The translations under genes and the position numbers were made by a program. DNA of 9,290 nt, from NCBI GenBank assembly GCA_963594675.1, contig CAVBGA010000099.1, forward strand, positions 1 to 9,290, in the 5' to 3' direction. Positions 1 to 6,305 of the stretch are shown in pieces. Within the stretch, counting starts at the first letter, position 1; each line of letters starts with the position of its first letter. Below the pieces are notes generated by a model, which was not told the origin of the DNA, ran no database searches, and worked only from the letters and a program-made list of their open reading frames with translations. The stretch comes from Ruminococcus_G sp963594675 (GTDB lineage: Bacteria; Bacillota; Clostridia; Lachnospirales; Lachnospiraceae).

Positions 1-524
1 ATGATATAGATTACATTGATTTTAAGAAAATAATTAGCCACAAATGCGAAAATCATGATGAAAATCAAAAGAAATTCACGTGATTTTACAATGCCACTAG
101 CCATATCCCATACTACAGAAACAATCACAGCGCTAACGCCGGCGGTCATTCCCGTCAGCATATTTTGAATGATAAAGTTGTTCTTGAAGGCGTGATAAAA
201 CAGAGAGACCACTGTCAGAATGAGAAATGGTGGAATTACAGCGCCGCTTACAGCAACTAAGATTCCAGGAAATCCTGCTAATTTATAACCGACGACAATG
301 GCTCCATTAACAGCGATAGCGCCGGGGGAGGACTGAGCAATGGCCACAAGATCTAGCATTTCTTCTTCATCAATCCAATGTAATTCGTCTACAAATTTTT
401 TCTTAAGGAGAGTAACGATGACATAGCCACCACCAAAGGTGAAGGTGCTGAGATAGAGCGTGGAAATAAATAATTTTAATAAGATCCCTTTGCGATTGGT
501 ATCTGGTGTAGTTTGAGTACTCAT
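1..524 (-). CDS. chrA: Chromate transporter family protein (short ChrA type), C-terminus cut by window edge
   Basis: This is a membrane protein of the ChrA (chromate ion transporter, CHR) family, which is thought to move chromate or related anions across the cytoplasmic membrane. I translated it from the minus strand: 174 residues are visible with no stop, and the C-terminus lies beyond position 1. The family hallmark FGGGYVI is at residues 30-36. A second conserved stretch, AQSSPGAIAVNGAIVVGY, covers residues 63-80. Hydrophobic segments lie near residues 85-110, 127-140 and 152-168. The length suggests the single-domain short form, which Clostridia often encode as an adjacent pair, so a second chrA half may lie beyond the left edge. 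The ATG at 524 is preceded by an AAGGAGA ribosome binding site at about 538-544; the spacing is somewhat long. It is divergent from fchA. The true substrate cannot be read from sequence, and many family members have no proven chromate role. Confidence 0.85.
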   Translation of the reverse strand, partial: MSTQTTPDTNRKGILLKLFISTLYLSTFTFGGGYVIVTLLKKKFVDELHWIDEEEMLDLVAIAQSSPGAIAVNGAIVVGYKLAGFPGILVAVSGAVIPPFLILTVVSLFYHAFKNNFIIQNMLTGMTAGVSAVIVSVVWDMASGIVKSREFLLIFIMIFAFVANYFLKINVIYI

Positions 525-550
525 GATTTCTTTAATGTCTCCTTTTCACG

Positions 551-580
551 ATTATCATATAAATACTTTTTAACTATCAA
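551..580 (-). promoter_or_regulatory. Candidate sigma-A promoter for the chromate transporter gene
   Basis: On the minus strand, TTGATA (575-580) and GATAAT (551-556) are separated by 18 nt. Each matches the vegetative consensus at five of six positions. Transcription would start near 544, leaving a leader of only about 20-25 nt that begins at the ribosome binding site. This is short but workable. The region is very AT-rich, so chance matches are likely. Confidence 0.4.
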
Positions 581-589
581 AGAAATAAC

Positions 590-618
590 TTGTATTTATT
601 GCAACTTTGCCATAAAAT
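590..618 (+). promoter_or_regulatory. Candidate sigma-A promoter for fchA-folD
   Basis: TTGTAT (590-595) and TAAAAT (613-618) are separated by exactly 17 nt, giving four and five matches to the -35 and -10 consensus. Transcription would start near 625, giving a leader of about 110 nt before fchA. Weaker TATAGT -10-like hexamers occur at 662-667 and 690-695 but lack convincing -35 boxes. The leader shows no folate (THF) riboswitch that I can recognise. Confidence 0.4.
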
Positions 619-734
619 TGTTTTATTTATTTGTAAAATGCATAGAAAATTGGAAGAATTTTATAGTATTTTTAACTATTTTCGATTATTATAGTAAGTA
701 AGACAATTATATTTTAGCACAAAAGGAGGGAAGT

Positions 735-1364
735 ATGGGATTTTCTACAGTAGCTTGTGATGAATTTGTAAGTGTTCTTGCATCAAAGGCGCCCGTGCCC
801 GGCGGTGGAGGTGCGTCTGCTTTAGTAGGTGCTATTGGTGTTGCTCTTGGTAATATGGTTGGCTCACTTACCGTTGGAAAGAAAAAATATGCTGATGTTG
901 AAGATGAGATGTGGGAGCTAAAAGGAAAATGTGATGCACTTCAGACGAAATTATTGACCTTGATTGAGAAGGACGCAGAGGTATTTGAACCGCTATCAAA
1001 AGCTTATGGTCTTCCTAAAGATACGGAAGAGGAGAAAGCAAAAAAGGCAGAAGTTATGGAAGAAGCACTTAAACTTGCCTGCACCGTACCCATGGATATT
1101 ATGACCGCCTGTTGCGAGGCTATTGATCTCATAGAGGTTTTTGCTGCGAAAGGTTCCAGACTTGCTGTCAGTGATGCGGGTGTTGGTGCTGCTTTTTGCA
1201 AAGCGGCTCTTTGTGGTGCCAGTCTCAATGTTTTTATTAACACGAAGTCCATGAAAAATAGAGAGTATGCAGAAGAATTAAATAAAAAGTGCAATGCTAT
1301 GTTGGATGTGTATCCTAAGAAAGCTGAGGACATTTTTAATAATGTTTTAGGGGGATTAAAGTAA
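735..1364 (+). CDS. fchA: Methenyltetrahydrofolate cyclohydrolase, cyclodeaminase/cyclohydrolase family
   Basis: This cytoplasmic enzyme interconverts 5,10-methenyl-THF and 10-formyl-THF. Its 209 residues match the FchA / formiminoTHF-cyclodeaminase family (FTCD C-terminal-like, all-helical) at the usual length. The signature APVPGGGGASA is at residues 19-29. It is followed by a glycine/alanine-rich helix (30-45), GKKKY (48-52), DAEVFEPLSKAYGLPK (80-95) and SDAGVGAA (146-153), all typical of this family. An AGGAGG ribosome binding site ends about 5-6 nt before ATG 735. The gene lies 18 nt upstream of folD, so the two form a folate one-carbon operon. Sequence alone cannot fully separate cyclohydrolase from formiminoTHF cyclodeaminase activity. 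The folD neighbour, the lack of any histidine-degradation gene in view, and the loss of cyclohydrolase residues in that FolD favour cyclohydrolase. Confidence 0.9.
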   Translation: MGFSTVACDEFVSVLASKAPVPGGGGASALVGAIGVALGNMVGSLTVGKKKYADVEDEMWELKGKCDALQTKLLTLIEKDAEVFEPLSKAYGLPKDTEEEKAKKAEVMEEALKLACTVPMDIMTACCEAIDLIEVFAAKGSRLAVSDAGVGAAFCKAALCGASLNVFINTKSMKNREYAEELNKKCNAMLDVYPKKAEDIFNNVLGGLK

Positions 1365-1382
1365 GAAAGGAGATATCGTATA

Positions 1383-2234
1383 ATGGCAAAACAGTTACTT
1401 GGAAAAGAAGTTACTGCTGCTTTGAATGAGAGAATTAAAGCAGATGTTGCGAAGTTAGAGGAGAAGGGGGTAAAACCGACTCTCGGTATTATTCGTGTAG
1501 GAGAGAGACCAGATGATCTATCCTATGAGAGAGGAGCGACAAAACGTTGTGAGACCTTAGGTGTTGCTTGCAAAAAATATCTTTTGCCAGAAGATGTTAG
1601 CCAGGAAGAGCTGATGAAGACGATAGATGAAGTGAATCATGATGATCGTATTCATGGCGTGTTAATTTTCCGTCCCCTGCCTAAACATATTGATGATGCA
1701 GCGGTTGTAGCTGCTTTGGCACCGGAGAAAGATGTAGATGGTATCACAGACGGATCTATGGTAGGGGTATTTACCAGTACACCGAAAGGATTTCCACCCT
1801 GTACACCTCAGGCATGTATGGAGATTCTGGACCATTATCAAATTGATTGTAAAGGGAAAAAAGCAGTTGTTGTTGGAAGAAGCCTTGTGGTAGGAAAACC
1901 GGCAGCAATGATGCTGTTGAAGAAAAATGCCACTGTTACCATCTGTCATACCAAAACTGTAGATATGCCATCCGTTGTTAAGGAGGCTGAGATCGTTATC
2001 GTAGCTGCCGGAAGAGCTGGTGTGGTTGATGATACCTATTTGTCACCGGGACAGGTTGTTATTGATGTGGGAATTAATGTAAATGAGGAAGGCAAGCTTT
2101 GTGGCGACGTTGCCTATGATAAGGCTGAGCCTATTGTGGAGGCAATTACTCCGGTACCAGGTGGTGTTGGAAGTGTTACCACATCTGTTCTTGTGGGTCA
2201 TGTAGTTGAAGCTGCCATGAGAAAGTTTGGCTGA
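1383..2234 (+). CDS. folD: 5,10-methylene-THF dehydrogenase (FolD family), probably lacking cyclohydrolase activity
   Basis: This is a FolD-family enzyme of 283 residues, the normal length. It oxidises 5,10-methylene-THF to 5,10-methenyl-THF with NAD(P). Family landmarks are Tyr48, KDVDG (116-120, Asp119 kept), PPCTP (138-142), the Rossmann motif GRSLVVGKP (165-173), DVGIN, and ITPVPGGVG (255-263). Two catalytic positions are altered. The loop Y-x3-K that supplies E. coli Lys54 reads YERGA here, giving Ala52. The VQLPLP segment carrying E. coli Gln98 reads IFRPLP, giving Phe96. Lys54 is required for the cyclohydrolase half-reaction in classical FolD, so I infer a monofunctional dehydrogenase partnered by FchA. 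AAAGGAG at 1366-1372 sits 10 nt before the ATG. Cofactor preference (NAD or NADP) cannot be decided. A strong terminator follows about 90 nt after the stop. Confidence 0.93.
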   Translation: MAKQLLGKEVTAALNERIKADVAKLEEKGVKPTLGIIRVGERPDDLSYERGATKRCETLGVACKKYLLPEDVSQEELMKTIDEVNHDDRIHGVLIFRPLPKHIDDAAVVAALAPEKDVDGITDGSMVGVFTSTPKGFPPCTPQACMEILDHYQIDCKGKKAVVVGRSLVVGKPAAMMLLKKNATVTICHTKTVDMPSVVKEAEIVIVAAGRAGVVDDTYLSPGQVVIDVGINVNEEGKLCGDVAYDKAEPIVEAITPVPGGVGSVTTSVLVGHVVEAAMRKFG

Positions 2235-2319
2235 TCATTGACCTGAATTTTATATAAATCTTATAAGTAAGTTCCGACAGAGTGAGATTGTTCAGAATAA
2301 GTTGATAAAGGTAATTTGA

Positions 2320-2359
2320 AGAAGAAGGCTGTTTCCTAGAGAAAGAGTCTTCTTTTCTT
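2320..2359 (+). terminator. Rho-independent terminator closing fchA-folD
   Basis: The arms 2322-2335 and 2341-2354 form a 14-position stem with 13 pairs, counting one G-U and with one G-G mismatch, around a 5-nt loop (CTAGA, 2336-2340). The 3' arm runs into a T-rich tract TTTTCTT ending at 2359. It lies 86 nt after the folD stop and separates the folate genes from the cbi operon. Confidence 0.8.
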
Positions 2360-2407
2360 GATGAAATGAAAAAATATTATGATATTAATAGACATATTTG
2401 CAACGTT

Positions 2408-2439
2408 TTTATGAAACAACTTAGAATATTCTTCATAAA
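2408..2439. repeat. 8-bp inverted repeat, candidate operator or activator site of the cbi promoter
   Basis: TTTATGAA (2408-2415) and its exact reverse complement TTCATAAA (2432-2439) flank a 16-nt spacer. A 10-bp palindrome, AGAATATTCT (2423-2432), overlaps the spacer and the right arm. The right arm abuts the -35 hexamer at 2440, the usual position for a regulator contact. The bound protein, if any, is unknown, and AT-rich sequence makes chance dyads common. Confidence 0.4.
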
Positions 2440-2468
2440 TTGACTTATAAATATACACATGGTATCAT
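2440..2468 (+). promoter_or_regulatory. Strong candidate sigma-A promoter of the cbi operon
   Basis: TTGACT (2440-2445), a 17-nt spacer and TATCAT (2463-2468) each match consensus at five of six positions, and a TGG triplet just before the -10 gives an extended -10 element. Transcription would start near 2475, about 160 nt upstream of cbiD. This is the best promoter match in the window. Confidence 0.65.
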
Positions 2469-2492
2469 CAAAAAGATGTATAAATATGATGT

Positions 2493-2511
2493 GGGACTTA
2501 TGCCCTTTTTT
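2493..2511 (+). terminator. Weak terminator-like hairpin in the cbi leader (possible attenuator)
   Basis: GGG (2493-2495) can pair with CCC (2503-2505). C2497 can pair with G2502 around a TTAT loop, leaving A2496 bulged. Six T residues follow (2506-2511). The same CCCTT can instead pair with AAGGG at 2540-2544, which would break the hairpin. Four G-C pairs is marginal for termination, so this is tentative. Confidence 0.25.
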
Positions 2512-2633
2512 GTGGATATTCAGAATTACACAGACATATAAGGGAGTTGCTTTTGGCAAATTTAAGCGGAGTATGTTGGAAAAGATACTGAATATTTATC
2601 GTATTTTGAAAATAAGTATACAAAGAGGAGACA

Positions 2634-3794
2634 ATGGCAGGAAAAACAGGACTTGAAGATTATTTTGTCGTAAAAGATCAGAAAAAAATGAGATATGGAT
2701 ATACCACAGGTTCCTGTGCAACAGCAGCATCTAAGGCGGCAGTGAGAATGCTTCTTAGCGGTGAGAAAGTTGAGGAAGTTTGTTTGGTGACACCGAAGGG
2801 AATCCCTCTTCGTTTGGAGATTTTAGACATTCACATGGAGGGGGAGCAGGTTTCATGTGCTGTAAAAAAGGATGGTGGTGATGATCCAGATGCTACAAAT
2901 GGAATGCTTATTTATTCTACAGTAAGCAGGAGAGCGGATGCGGAGCTTAAGATTGATGGTGGATATGGCATAGGGAGAGTAACCTTGCCGGGCCTTCAGC
3001 AAGAGGTGGGGGAAGCCGCCATTAATAAAGTGCCTAGAATGATGATTCGCGAGAATGTGGAAGAGGTCTGTGAAGAACTTCACTATAGGGGTGGTTTAAA
3101 TGTTATAATCTCAGCCCCTGAAGGAAGAGAAATTGCAAAAAAAACCTTCAATCCCCGATTGGGTATCCAAGGCGGCATATCAATTCTGGGAACCAGTGGT
3201 ATTGTCATTCCCATGAGCGAAGCTGCTTTAATTGAGAGTATTCGGGTAGAAATGAAGCAAAAGAAGTTGGCAGGTGGAGATTATCTTTTGATGACCCCAG
3301 GAAATTATGGAGAGGTTTTCACTAGAGATCATATGCATTTAGATATGACGCATAGCATGAAATGCAGTAATTTTATAGGAGAGACTCTGCAGATAGCTGA
3401 TAATCTAGGCCTCAAGGGGATTTTGTTTATTGCGCACATAGGAAAATTTATTAAACTTTCCGGGGGAATCATGAATACGCATTCTCATCATGCGGACTGT
3501 CGCGGTGAACTTATGGCAGCAGCAGCGCTTCGAGCAGGTGCCAGCCTGGAATGTGTCAATAAAATTCTGGATGCGATTACGACAGAGAAGGCTTTGGAGA
3601 TTCTCAAAGAATATGGCCTTTTGGAAGCCAGTATGAAAATTGCTGTGGAGCGTATTATGTATTATCTTGGCCATCAGGTTCCGACCAGTTTAGAACTTGG
3701 TGTGATCTTATTTTCAAATAATTATGGGGAACTTGGCCGCTCATCAAATGTTGATGAACTGATTTATAAAATAAACCAACAAAAAGGAGAATAA
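2634..3794 (+). CDS. cbiD: Cobalt-precorrin-5B (C1)-methyltransferase
   Basis: CbiD methylates C1 of the corrin ring, turning cobalt-precorrin-5B into cobalt-precorrin-6A in the anaerobic cobalamin pathway (cytoplasm). The protein is 386 residues, near family length. It carries the N-terminal signature RYGYTTGSCATAASKAA (20-36), the acidic motif DGGDDPDATNG (80-90), GGYGIGRVTLPG, GEAAINKVPR, NPRLGIQGGISILGTSGIV, and a C-terminal HIGKFIKLSGG...HSHHAD region (about 268-290). CbiD does not have the usual CbiF/CobA-type SAM fold, and I see no GxGxG there, as expected. The ATG at 2634 follows AAGAGGAG closely. Met19 is a possible alternative start but has no ribosome binding site. It is first in the operon, and its stop is 1 nt before cbiL. 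Confidence 0.95.
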   Translation: MAGKTGLEDYFVVKDQKKMRYGYTTGSCATAASKAAVRMLLSGEKVEEVCLVTPKGIPLRLEILDIHMEGEQVSCAVKKDGGDDPDATNGMLIYSTVSRRADAELKIDGGYGIGRVTLPGLQQEVGEAAINKVPRMMIRENVEEVCEELHYRGGLNVIISAPEGREIAKKTFNPRLGIQGGISILGTSGIVIPMSEAALIESIRVEMKQKKLAGGDYLLMTPGNYGEVFTRDHMHLDMTHSMKCSNFIGETLQIADNLGLKGILFIAHIGKFIKLSGGIMNTHSHHADCRGELMAAAALRAGASLECVNKILDAITTEKALEILKEYGLLEASMKIAVERIMYYLGHQVPTSLELGVILFSNNYGELGRSSNVDELIYKINQQKGE

Positions 3795-3795
3795 T

Positions 3796-4482
3796 ATGGC
3801 AGGAAAATTAATTGGTATTGGTGTAGGACCGGGAGATCCGGAGATGCTTACTCTTAAAGCAATCCGTATGGTGAAAGAAAGTGATGTGGTTGCTCTTCCA
3901 GGTAAGGTTCCGGAGGACACGGTGGCTTATAAAATTGTTGTGCAGGCATATCCGGAATTAGCTCAAAAAGAATTGCTTCCTATATATTTTCCAATGACAA
4001 AGGATCCGGAAGCACTGGAAAAAAGTCATGATGAAGGGGCAAAACAGATAGCTAAATGCCTTGATGATGGGAAAAATGTTGCATTTCTTACTTTAGGCGA
4101 TTCTACTGTGTATGCTACCTATATGTATGTTCATCATCGTGTAAAGGCTATGGGATATGAGGTTGAGGTTGTCAGTGGAATTCCTTCATTTTGCGCAGTG
4201 GCAGCAAGATTGAAGATTAGCCTTTCTGAGAAAGATGAACAACTTCATGTCATTCCTGCCTCTTATCAGATTGAGGATGCTTTAAAATTAAGTGGTACAA
4301 AAGTACTTATGAAGGCTGGTAAAAAAATGGGCCATGTAAAAGATGTTCTTAAGGGCATGGATGCAGATGTGGTCATGATTGAAAATTGTGGTATGCCAGA
4401 TGAACAGATATTTAATGGGGTAGATGAGATTCCTGAAGATGCAGGATATTATTCCCTTATTATTGTAAAGGATAGACATTAA
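3796..4482 (+). CDS. cbiL: Cobalt-factor II / precorrin-2 C20-methyltransferase
   Basis: CbiL (CobI homologue) transfers a methyl group from SAM to C20 of cobalt-factor II / cobalt-precorrin-2, the first ring methylation specific to this branch. The 228-residue protein has the class III (tetrapyrrole) methyltransferase layout. The first glycine loop is GVGPGDPE (9-16). ALPGKVP, typical of the C20 subfamily, follows near residue 33. LTLGDSTVYATYMY starts at residue 98, and VVSGIPSFCAVAARL at about 126. The start is 1 nt after the cbiD stop, with AAGGAG (3784-3789) inside the end of cbiD, so translation is probably coupled. The SAM-fold family contains several look-alikes; the GDS-VY-TY motif and the operon place it as CbiL rather than CbiF or CbiH. 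Confidence 0.93.
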   Translation: MAGKLIGIGVGPGDPEMLTLKAIRMVKESDVVALPGKVPEDTVAYKIVVQAYPELAQKELLPIYFPMTKDPEALEKSHDEGAKQIAKCLDDGKNVAFLTLGDSTVYATYMYVHHRVKAMGYEVEVVSGIPSFCAVAARLKISLSEKDEQLHVIPASYQIEDALKLSGTKVLMKAGKKMGHVKDVLKGMDADVVMIENCGMPDEQIFNGVDEIPEDAGYYSLIIVKDRH

Positions 4483-4502
4483 AAAAGGAAAGTAGGTAGA
4501 AC

Positions 4503-5261
4503 ATGATTCATTTTGTAGGTGCAGGATCAGGAGCGCCTGATCTGATTACGATTCGTGGAAAAAAATATCTGGAAGAAGCTGACGTGATTATTTATGCTGG
4601 GTCTCTTGTGAATCCACAGCTTCTGGACTATGCAAAGACAGATTGCAAAATTTATAATAGTGCCAAAATGACTCTGGAAGAAGTTCTGGATGTTATGTTT
4701 GAGGCAGAAGAGAAAGGACTTATTACCGTTCGCCTCCATACAGGAGATCCCTGTCTATATGGCGCAATCCGTGAACAAATGGATGTGTTGGATGAAAAGA
4801 AAATTGAGTACGATTCTACACCGGGTGTCAGTTCTTTTTGCGGAGCAGCTTCTGCTTTGAATCTGGAGTATACGCTTCCTGATGTATCTCAGAGTGTGAT
4901 TATTACAAGAATGGAAGGTCGTACTCCGGTTCCTACGAAAGAAAGCATCCAATCATTTGCGGCACATCACGCTACTATGGTTGTATTTTTAAGTACAGGT
5001 ATGTTGGAAGAGCTTTCTAAGAGACTGGTTGAGGGTGGATATGAAGAGAATACTCCGGCAGCTATCGTCTATAAAGCTACCTGGGATGATGAGAAGACAG
5101 CAGTTTGTACGGTAGGCACTTTAGCCCAGACTGCGAAAGAAAATAATATTACCAAAACTGCACTTATGATTATTGGTGATGTTGTGACACACAATCATTA
5201 TAATCGCTCAGAACTTTATAATCCGGCTTTTACTACGGAATTTAGAGAGGCAAGTAAATAG
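4503..5261 (+). CDS. cbiF: Cobalt-precorrin-4 (C11)-methyltransferase
   Basis: CbiF (CobM homologue) methylates C11 of cobalt-precorrin-4 using SAM, giving cobalt-precorrin-5A. The 252 residues match the family length. Landmarks are the glycine loop VGAGSGAPDLITIRG (5-19), IIYAGSLVNP, LHTGDPCLYGAIREQM (78-93), TPGVSSFCGAASAL, the central SVIITRMEGRTPVP segment that is characteristic of CbiF/CobM, and the C-terminal YNRSELYNPAFTTEFR. It starts 20 nt after cbiL. The ribosome binding site is weak: AAGGAAAG at 4485-4492 is rather far from the ATG and GTAGGTAG is nearer, so expression may be lower than that of its neighbours. Its product is the substrate of CbiG, encoded next. Confidence 0.95.
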   Translation: MIHFVGAGSGAPDLITIRGKKYLEEADVIIYAGSLVNPQLLDYAKTDCKIYNSAKMTLEEVLDVMFEAEEKGLITVRLHTGDPCLYGAIREQMDVLDEKKIEYDSTPGVSSFCGAASALNLEYTLPDVSQSVIITRMEGRTPVPTKESIQSFAAHHATMVVFLSTGMLEELSKRLVEGGYEENTPAAIVYKATWDDEKTAVCTVGTLAQTAKENNITKTALMIIGDVVTHNHYNRSELYNPAFTTEFREASK

Positions 5262-5264
5262 TCT

Positions 5265-6305
5265 ATGAATCTGGCAATTGTATGTTTTACCTTGAATGGG
5301 TTTATCTTGTCAAAGCAAATAAAAGAGGCTATGGAAAAGAAAGGCCATAAGGTGGTTTTATTTACGAAAAGCCGATATCTGCAGGAAGAAGATGCCTTTG
5401 TGATGGAAGAATCTCTAAAGGCATGGACGGAAAAAAGATTTGCTGATAAAGATGCGATTCTCTTTGTGGGCGCAACGGGAATTGCTGTGCGTTCCATTGC
5501 TCCTTTTATTAAGAGTAAGAAGGAAGATCCTGCTGTAATCGTTCTGGATGAGGGTGGCAATTATTGCATTTCCTTATTGGCTGGACATATAGGGGGCGCC
5601 AATGAATGGACACTTCAGATAGCCGAAGCTGTAGGGGCTAGTCCTGTTATTACTACAGCTACGGATGTTAATCATCTGTTTGCCGTGGACGTATTTGCTA
5701 AAAAGAATGATTTACATATAGCGGATATGTCAATTGCAAAAGAAATTTCTGCAGCCTTGCTTCACAGGGAAGCGGTAGGATTTGTATCTGATTTTCCTTG
5801 CAAGGGGAAAATTCCAGAGGAACTGAACTGTGATTCGAAAAATAATAAATTAGGAATTTATATAGGGATCAAAGAAGACAAAAAGCCTTTTGAGAGAACA
5901 TTGCAATTGATTCCCTCTTGTGTCACCTTAGGTGTGGGATGTAAGAGAAATATGGAAGAGAAAATGATAGAAAGACGTTTCCTGGAATTATTAGAAGAAA
6001 GAAAGATTTCTTTAAAAGCAATCCATTCAGTAGCTAGTATTGATCTTAAGGCAGATGAAAAGGGCCTTAAGGATTTTTCAGAAAAATTCAACCTGCCTTT
6101 TGTAACGTTTTCAGCTGAAGAACTCCTGGAATTGGAGGGGGAATTTAGTAGCTCTGGTTTTGTGAAATCCATTACAGGGGTAGATTGTGTATGCGAGCGT
6201 GCAGCTCTGAAAAAAAGTGGCGGAAAATTATTCCAGAAAAAATCAGCTGGAGAGGGTGTTACCCTAGCTATGGCTGTGGAAGATAGGAGTGTGTACTTTG
6301 AATAA
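5265..6305 (+). CDS. cbiG: Cobalt-precorrin-5A hydrolase
   Basis: CbiG opens the ring-A delta-lactone of cobalt-precorrin-5A and releases the C2 unit as acetaldehyde. This is the step of the anaerobic pathway that replaces the oxygen-dependent ring contraction. The protein has 346 residues. The N-terminal domain starts MNLAIVCFTLNG. The core has LFVGATGIAVRSIAPFI from residue 66, then DEGGNYCISLLAGHIGGAN and TTATDVNHLFAVDVFA. The C-terminal CbiG domain begins near residue 219 with TLGVGCKRN and contains SITGVDCVCERAAL and a final GEGVTLAMA. All three subdomains are present and uninterrupted. The ATG is 3 nt after the cbiF stop; GAGAGG at 5245-5250 is a weak, distant ribosome binding site, so coupling to cbiF is likely. 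Its last 8 bases overlap cbiH. Confidence 0.94.
   Translation: MNLAIVCFTLNGFILSKQIKEAMEKKGHKVVLFTKSRYLQEEDAFVMEESLKAWTEKRFADKDAILFVGATGIAVRSIAPFIKSKKEDPAVIVLDEGGNYCISLLAGHIGGANEWTLQIAEAVGASPVITTATDVNHLFAVDVFAKKNDLHIADMSIAKEISAALLHREAVGFVSDFPCKGKIPEELNCDSKNNKLGIYIGIKEDKKPFERTLQLIPSCVTLGVGCKRNMEEKMIERRFLELLEERKISLKAIHSVASIDLKADEKGLKDFSEKFNLPFVTFSAEELLELEGEFSSSGFVKSITGVDCVCERAALKKSGGKLFQKKSAGEGVTLAMAVEDRSVYFE
6285..6289 (+). promoter_or_regulatory. Ribosome binding site that sets the cbiH start
   Basis: AGGAG at 6285-6289 lies inside the end of cbiG, 8 nt before the TTG codon at 6298. That is ideal spacing. The upstream in-frame GTG begins at 6289, on the last base of this site, so it cannot use it. 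This supports TTG 6298 as the real start. Confidence 0.7.

Larger units (their letters stand above)
2235..2633. other. 399-bp intergenic region between folD and cbiD
   Basis: I see no convincing protein gene here. From left to right it holds: about 85 nt of AT-rich trailer after folD with no visible motif; the folD terminator (2320-2359); an inverted repeat (2408-2439); a strong promoter (2440-2468); and a predicted leader of about 160 nt for the cbi operon with weak secondary-structure potential. The leader has none of the conserved cobalamin riboswitch blocks, such as the B12 box. A 65-codon open frame crossing it (2459-2656) begins before the predicted transcription start and overlaps cbiD, so I regard it as chance. 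Confidence 0.7.

Noticed and set aside
513..701. 62-codon open frame in the chrA-fchA gap
   Set aside because: It overlaps the start of chrA, has no ribosome binding site, has very biased composition (Phe, Ile, Tyr, Lys) from AT-rich DNA, and resembles no known protein.
625..734. Tetrahydrofolate riboswitch upstream of fchA
   Set aside because: The leader is almost pure A/T, and the G-rich conserved THF aptamer segments are not present.
1004..1333. Open frames on the minus strand inside the folate and cbi genes
   Set aside because: They are antisense shadows of strongly conserved plus-strand genes, with no ribosome binding sites or recognisable domains.
2475..2633. Cobalamin riboswitch upstream of cbiD
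   Set aside because: It would be expected from context, but the conserved B12 box and core blocks could not be found by reading.
2459..2656. 65-codon open frame in the cbi leader
   Set aside because: Its ATG lies within the promoter, upstream of the predicted transcription start, there is no ribosome binding site, and it runs out of frame into cbiD.
4483..4502. Internal terminator or promoter between cbiL and cbiF
   Set aside because: The 20-nt gap is A-rich with no stem-forming sequence; the genes look co-transcribed.
6289..6297. GTG start for cbiH
   Set aside because: The codon overlaps the AGGAG ribosome binding site; TTG 6298 has ideal spacing and matches the family N-terminus.
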